A stretch of 11,619 bases of DNA from Solirubrobacterales bacterium (GTDB lineage Bacteria; Actinomycetota; Thermoleophilia; Solirubrobacterales; Solirubrobacteraceae): assembly GCA_027314825.1 (NCBI GenBank), contig DAHVAB010000042.1:1-11619 (forward strand), given 5' to 3'. Shown piece after piece: positions 9,134 to 11,619 of the stretch (its first letter is position 1; the number at the start of each line of letters is the position of its first letter). Under the pieces are notes generated by a model. The model saw only the letters and a program-made list of their open reading frames with translations. It was not told where the DNA came from and ran no database searches. A program made the position numbers and the translations under genes.

Positions 9134-9260
9134 GACCTCGCCTCCTGCTCCATAGCCGCGCCCGTCGCCGCGCCCGATGCCCGACGTCCAGCCAATCGAC
9201 CCTCCTGGCGCCGTCTCCCCCGATATCGCCGCTCCCGACGTCCAGCCAATCAACCCTCAT
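9123..9260 (-). CDS. Possible 45-codon ORF between hspR and clpB (tentative)
   Basis: An ATG at 9260 is preceded by AGGAGG at exactly the same 7-base spacing as clpB. The 18 bases GCAGGAGGCGA-NGNC-ATG agree at 16 positions between the two sites. The frame runs 45 codons to a TGA at 9125-9123, starting inside the end of hspR and ending 11 bases inside clpB. The peptide repeats VDWLDVG (residues 3-9 and 21-27) because the 54-bp DNA repeat is 18 codons long, and it ends in an Arg-rich tail. I recognise no family. It may be a real small protein, a coupling leader for clpB, or a by-product of duplication of the clpB start region. A standard gene caller would probably skip it. Confidence 0.25.
9141..9146 (-). 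promoter_or_regulatory. Ribosome-binding site of clpB
   Basis: On the minus strand AGGAGG lies 7 bases before ATG 9133, a full consensus that fixes the clpB start. An identical AGGAGG sits at 9268-9273 before the ATG at 9260. Confidence 0.85.
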
Positions 9261-9280
9261 GGCGTCGCCTCCTGCGATAC
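9181..9280. repeat. 54-bp imperfect direct repeat across the hspR/clpB junction
   Basis: Copies at 9181-9226 and 9235-9280 match at about 39 of 46 positions and share an exact 17-base start, CCGACGTCCAGCCAATC. The right copy includes the last codons and stop of hspR; the left copy is intergenic. In the left copy the minus-strand ATG of the right copy has become AGG. Confidence 0.8.
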
Positions 9281-9849
9281 GGCCGCGCCTGCGAGGCGAG
9301 CACGAGCGCGGTGCTGTTGCTGTATGGCACGAGCTCCGCCTTGAAGGAGCGCCGCACCGCCTCCAGCTCTTCGGCGAGGCGGACCTCGGCGGCGAGCGCC
9401 TGCGTCTCGAGCTGCTCGATCCGCTCGTGCATCTCGCGCACCTCCCGCTCCAGCGCCAGGACGCGTTCGACCCCCGCCAGGTTGAGCCCGAGATCGGCCG
9501 TCATCGCCTGGATCCGCCTGAGCTTCTCCACATCGTGCTGGGAGTAGAGCCGCGTGCCCTTCGGCGAGCGCTTGGGGGTGATCAGCCCGCGCGCCTCGTA
9601 GGTGCGCAGGGTCTGCGGGTGCATGTTGGCCAGCTCCGCGGCGACCGAGATCATGAACACGCCGCGGTCGGCGGCGACGCGCACGCGCAGCACCTCCGAG
9701 CCGGCGCCGCCCGCCGAGCCATGCTCCCTGATCGGGCCGCCGCCCCGGCTCGCGGAGCCATGCTGGCCGATCGCGCCGCCGCCCTGGCTCGCGGAGCCAT
9801 GCTGGCCGATCGCGCCGCCGCCCTGACTCGCGGAGCCATGCTCGCTCAC
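9250..9849 (-). CDS. hspR: MerR-family heat-shock repressor HspR
   Basis: HspR represses the dnaK operon and clpB in Actinobacteria by binding HAIR sites, with DnaK as co-repressor. The 199-residue product has the MerR-type helix-turn-helix (about 66-135): MISVAAELANMHPQTLRTYEARGLI, then TRLYSQHDVEKLRRIQ and GLNLAGVERVL, as in known HspR proteins. A coiled coil follows (about 130-172), and the end has STALVLASQARPYRRRRR, a basic tail. The GTG start at 9849 overlaps the dnaJ stop (GTGA) and has GGAGG 10 bases upstream. This gives an unusual N-terminus of about 60 residues made of three 13-residue repeats; ordinary HspR has only about 15-20 residues before the helix-turn-helix. A start at a later GTG (such as codon 53) cannot be excluded. 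Its place after dnaJ matches the classical dnaK-grpE-dnaJ-hspR operon. No HAIR site (CTTGAGT-N7-ACTCAAG) is seen within the window. Confidence 0.92.
   Translation of the reverse strand: MSEHGSASQGGGAIGQHGSASQGGGAIGQHGSASRGGGPIREHGSAGGAGSEVLRVRVAADRGVFMISVAAELANMHPQTLRTYEARGLITPKRSPKGTRLYSQHDVEKLRRIQAMTADLGLNLAGVERVLALEREVREMHERIEQLETQALAAEVRLAEELEAVRRSFKAELVPYSNSTALVLASQARPYRRRRRHEG
9700..9843 (-). repeat. 39-bp tandem repeat at the 5' end of hspR
   Basis: Three nearly identical 39-bp units (9727-9843) plus a partial, diverged fourth (9700-9726) encode (E/Q)HGSAS(Q/R)GGG(A/P)I(G/R). The unit is 13 codons long, so copy-number change keeps the frame. Units 1 and 2 are almost the same at the DNA level, pointing to recent expansion. 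Confidence 0.9.
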
Positions 9850-11018
9850 CGCGCCGCCCCCTCCCTCGCCGCGCCGGCCGCCCCGTCGAAGAGGCGCTCG
9901 CGGGGGTTGCCGTTCATCACCGCGGAGAGCGCGTCGACCGCCTGGCGCTGCTCGGCGCTCAGCGTGTCCGGCACCTCGATCACGAACCGGTAGTGGATGT
10001 CGCCCTTCTGCTTCGTGCCCGGCTTCGGCGGCCCCTCGCCGCGCAGGCGTTGAACGGTGCCATGACGGGTGCCGGGCGGCACGCGCAGCGTCTTTGCGCC
10101 GGTGAGGGTCGGCACCTCCACGTCGGCGCCGCGCAGCGCCTCCGGGATGCTGAGCGGCACCTCCACCTCCAGGTTCTCGCCCTTGCGGGCGAAGACCGGC
10201 GAGGAGCTGACATGGGTAAGCACGTAGAGGTCGCCGGCCGGCCCGCCGCGCAGCCCCGGCTCGCCCTTGCCGGCCAGCCGGATCCTGCCGCCGTCCTTCA
10301 CCCCGGCGGGAATGTTCACCCGGTAGCGCTTGACGGTGCGGACGGCGCCGGAGCCGTGACATGTCGGGCAGGGATCCTCGATCACGGTGCCCGAGCCGCC
10401 GCAGCGCGAGCAGGGCTGGGAGATCGAGAACATCCCCTGGCCCTGGGTCTCGACTCCCCTGCCCTCGCAGCGGGGACACACCTTCGGGGTCGTGCCCGGC
10501 TTGGCGCCGGTGCCGTGACAGGTCTGGCAGGTGCCGTGGGTCGGAACCGAGAGCGAGACCTGGGCGCCGGAGATCGCCTGATCGAAGGAGATCTGCACCT
10601 CCGCTTCCAGGTCGCGGCCCCGCTCCGGACGCCGGCGCTGACGGCGGCCGCGAGCTCCGCCGGCCCCCCCGCCGGCGCCGCCGCCGCCGCCGCCGAACAG
10701 GTTGGAGAGGATGTCGCCCATGTTGCCGGCGTCGAAGTCGAAGCCGGCGAAGCCGCCGCCTGCAGGCCCACCGCCGGCAGGGCCGCCGCCGAACCCGGCC
10801 GGGCCGGGGCCGGCGTCGTAGCGCCTGCGCTTCTCCGGATCGCTCAGCACGTCATACGCCTGGGAGATCTCCTTGAAGCGCGCTTCCGCGTCCTTGTCGC
10901 CCGCGTTGCGATCCGGGTGATACCTGCGGGCCAGCTTGCGGTACGCCTTCTTGATCTCCTCGGGGGAGGCGTTCTTCGCGACGCCGAGCGCGGCGTAGTG
11001 GTCGGGGCGTGCTGCCAT
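9846..11018 (-). CDS. dnaJ: Chaperone protein DnaJ (type I Hsp40)
   Basis: DnaJ delivers unfolded substrates to DnaK and stimulates its ATPase. The 390-residue protein has all type I parts. A J domain (about 6-70) carries HPD at 34-36, followed by a Gly-rich G/F linker (69-122) containing the FDFDAGNMGDIL segment. The zinc-finger domain has four CxxCxGxG modules: Cys164/167, 181/184, 203/206 and 217/220. Substrate-binding C-terminal domains follow to about 370. The ATG at 11018 is preceded by GAGGGGGAG, which overlaps the grpE TGA; the two genes are 10 bases apart. The stop overlaps the hspR GTG. The Gly/Arg-rich stretch after the G/F linker (RGRRQRRRPERGRD) is rather basic. Actinobacteria often have two dnaJ copies; this one is in the hspR-linked position. 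Regulation by HspR from a promoter upstream of grpE/dnaK is expected from the family. Confidence 0.97.
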   Translation of the reverse strand: MAARPDHYAALGVAKNASPEEIKKAYRKLARRYHPDRNAGDKDAEARFKEISQAYDVLSDPEKRRRYDAGPGPAGFGGGPAGGGPAGGGFAGFDFDAGNMGDILSNLFGGGGGGAGGGAGGARGRRQRRRPERGRDLEAEVQISFDQAISGAQVSLSVPTHGTCQTCHGTGAKPGTTPKVCPRCEGRGVETQGQGMFSISQPCSRCGGSGTVIEDPCPTCHGSGAVRTVKRYRVNIPAGVKDGGRIRLAGKGEPGLRGGPAGDLYVLTHVSSSPVFARKGENLEVEVPLSIPEALRGADVEVPTLTGAKTLRVPPGTRHGTVQRLRGEGPPKPGTKQKGDIHYRFVIEVPDTLSAEQRQAVDALSAVMNGNPRERLFDGAAGAAREGAAR

Positions 11019-11028
11019 CTGCTCCCCC

Positions 11029-11619
11029 TCAGGCCGCCACGAGCACCCGCGCCGGCCGGATCACCTCCGAGCCCATCCTCCAGCCGGCCTGGTAGACCTC
11101 GGCGACGCACCCCGGCTGCGCTCCATCCACCGGCCGCTGCGCCATCGCCTCGTGCTCCGCCGGGTCGAACCGCTCGCCCTCAGGCGAGAAGGACTCGATG
11201 CCCAGGCGGGCCAGCGCGGCGTGCAGCTCCCCGCGCACGAGCTTCACGCCATGAAGCAGCGAGTCCTCGCCCGCCGGCTCCCCGGCGGCCGCCGGCTCCG
11301 GCGGATCGCCGCCCTGAGCGGCCGTGGCCGGCTCACCACCGCCACCACCACCCCCGCCGCTTGCGGCGAGCGCGCGGTCGAGGCTGGCGAGCGCGGGCAG
11401 CAGCTCCTTGGCCAGCTTGGCCAGACCCCGCTGCTGGGCTGCCGCCGACTCGCGGGCCACGCGCTTCCTGTAGTTCTCGAAGTCGGCCTGGGTTCGCTGC
11501 GCGATCGCCAGATACTCGTCGCGCTTGGCGGCGGCCTTCACGAGCTCCTCCATGTCGAGATCGACGGCGCTGCGCTCCGCCTCGGCCTCCGAGCGCTGCT
11601 GATCGGGCCGCCGATCCTC
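11029..11619 (-). CDS. grpE: Nucleotide exchange factor GrpE (5' end outside window)
   Basis: GrpE dimers release ADP from DnaK. The frame is open to the right edge, giving 196 visible residues and a missing start. The ATG at 11553 lacks a ribosome-binding site and lies inside the long N-terminal helix (Glu-rich stretch before MEELVKAAAKRDEYL), so it is probably internal. Recognisable parts are RTQADFENYRKRVARE, LLPALASLDRAL, GVKLVRGELHAALARLGIE and the beta-domain FDPAEHEAMAQ...EVYQAGWRMGSEVIRPARV. A low-complexity insertion of about 33 residues (eight Gly in a row, then Glu/Pro/Ala) separates the long helix from the four-helix region (bases about 11263-11361). dnaK is expected immediately upstream, beyond the window. 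Confidence 0.95.
   Translation of the reverse strand, partial: EDRRPDQQRSEAEAERSAVDLDMEELVKAAAKRDEYLAIAQRTQADFENYRKRVARESAAAQQRGLAKLAKELLPALASLDRALAASGGGGGGGGEPATAAQGGDPPEPAAAGEPAGEDSLLHGVKLVRGELHAALARLGIESFSPEGERFDPAEHEAMAQRPVDGAQPGCVAEVYQAGWRMGSEVIRPARVLVAA

Noticed and set aside
9134..9253. N-terminal extension of ClpB to residue count 992
   Set aside because: It depends on a TTG start and encodes the repeat region; ATG 9133 has a consensus ribosome-binding site and the family's normal N-terminus.
9850..10479. Long open frame joined to the front of hspR
   Set aside because: It is a frame-shifted shadow of dnaJ; the HspR part begins only after the dnaJ stop.

Overview
The window is very GC-rich and gene-dense. 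It looks like a chromosomal segment of an actinobacterium, most likely of the Thermoleophilia (Solirubrobacterales-like) branch. This placement is inference and rests on three things. A MerR-type HspR repressor sits next to dnaJ and clpB, an actinobacterial arrangement. The pyruvate dehydrogenase has separate E1-alpha and E1-beta subunits instead of the AceE E1 usual in many other Actinobacteria. A small secreted Gly-X-Y protein has the N-terminus (RLTYANVVATLALVFAMSGG) that I associate with Thermoleophilia. No mobile element, phage gene, CRISPR array, tRNA or rRNA is visible.

Layout: (1) 1-947, plus strand: the 3' end of purD overlapping purE, two steps of de novo purine synthesis. (2) 948-1088: a convergent gap filled by degenerate tandem copies of the end of purE, then a pentanucleotide repeat that runs into the pdhC stop. 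(3) 1089-5354, minus strand: gntR-pdhA-pdhB-pdhC, with each junction a 4-base stop/start overlap (GTGA, GTGA, ATGA). A FadR/PdhR-like regulator heads a complete E1-alpha/E1-beta/E2 set; no E3 (lpd) is in view. A perfect 8+8 palindrome lies just upstream of the regulator. (4) 5355-5660: a divergent gap with that palindrome, a 41-bp direct repeat and a probable promoter for a leaderless mRNA. (5) 5661-6230, plus strand: a secreted collagen-like protein, followed by a strong GC hairpin. (6) 6275-11619, minus strand: grpE (5' end cut off)-dnaJ-hspR-clpB, a heat-shock chaperone cluster with its own repressor; dnaK is expected just beyond the right edge.

Functionally this is mostly housekeeping: purine synthesis, the link from glycolysis to the TCA cycle with a local regulator, and protein disaggregation/refolding with a local repressor. 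I see no clear new multi-gene system. The unusual material is small scale. Short degenerate tandem duplications sit at several gene boundaries (purE/pdhC, gntR/collagen-like gene, the 5' end of hspR, hspR/clpB). One of them repeats the clpB ribosome-binding site plus start and creates a possible 45-codon ORF between hspR and clpB. GrpE and ClpB also carry long Gly/Ala/Pro-rich insertions.
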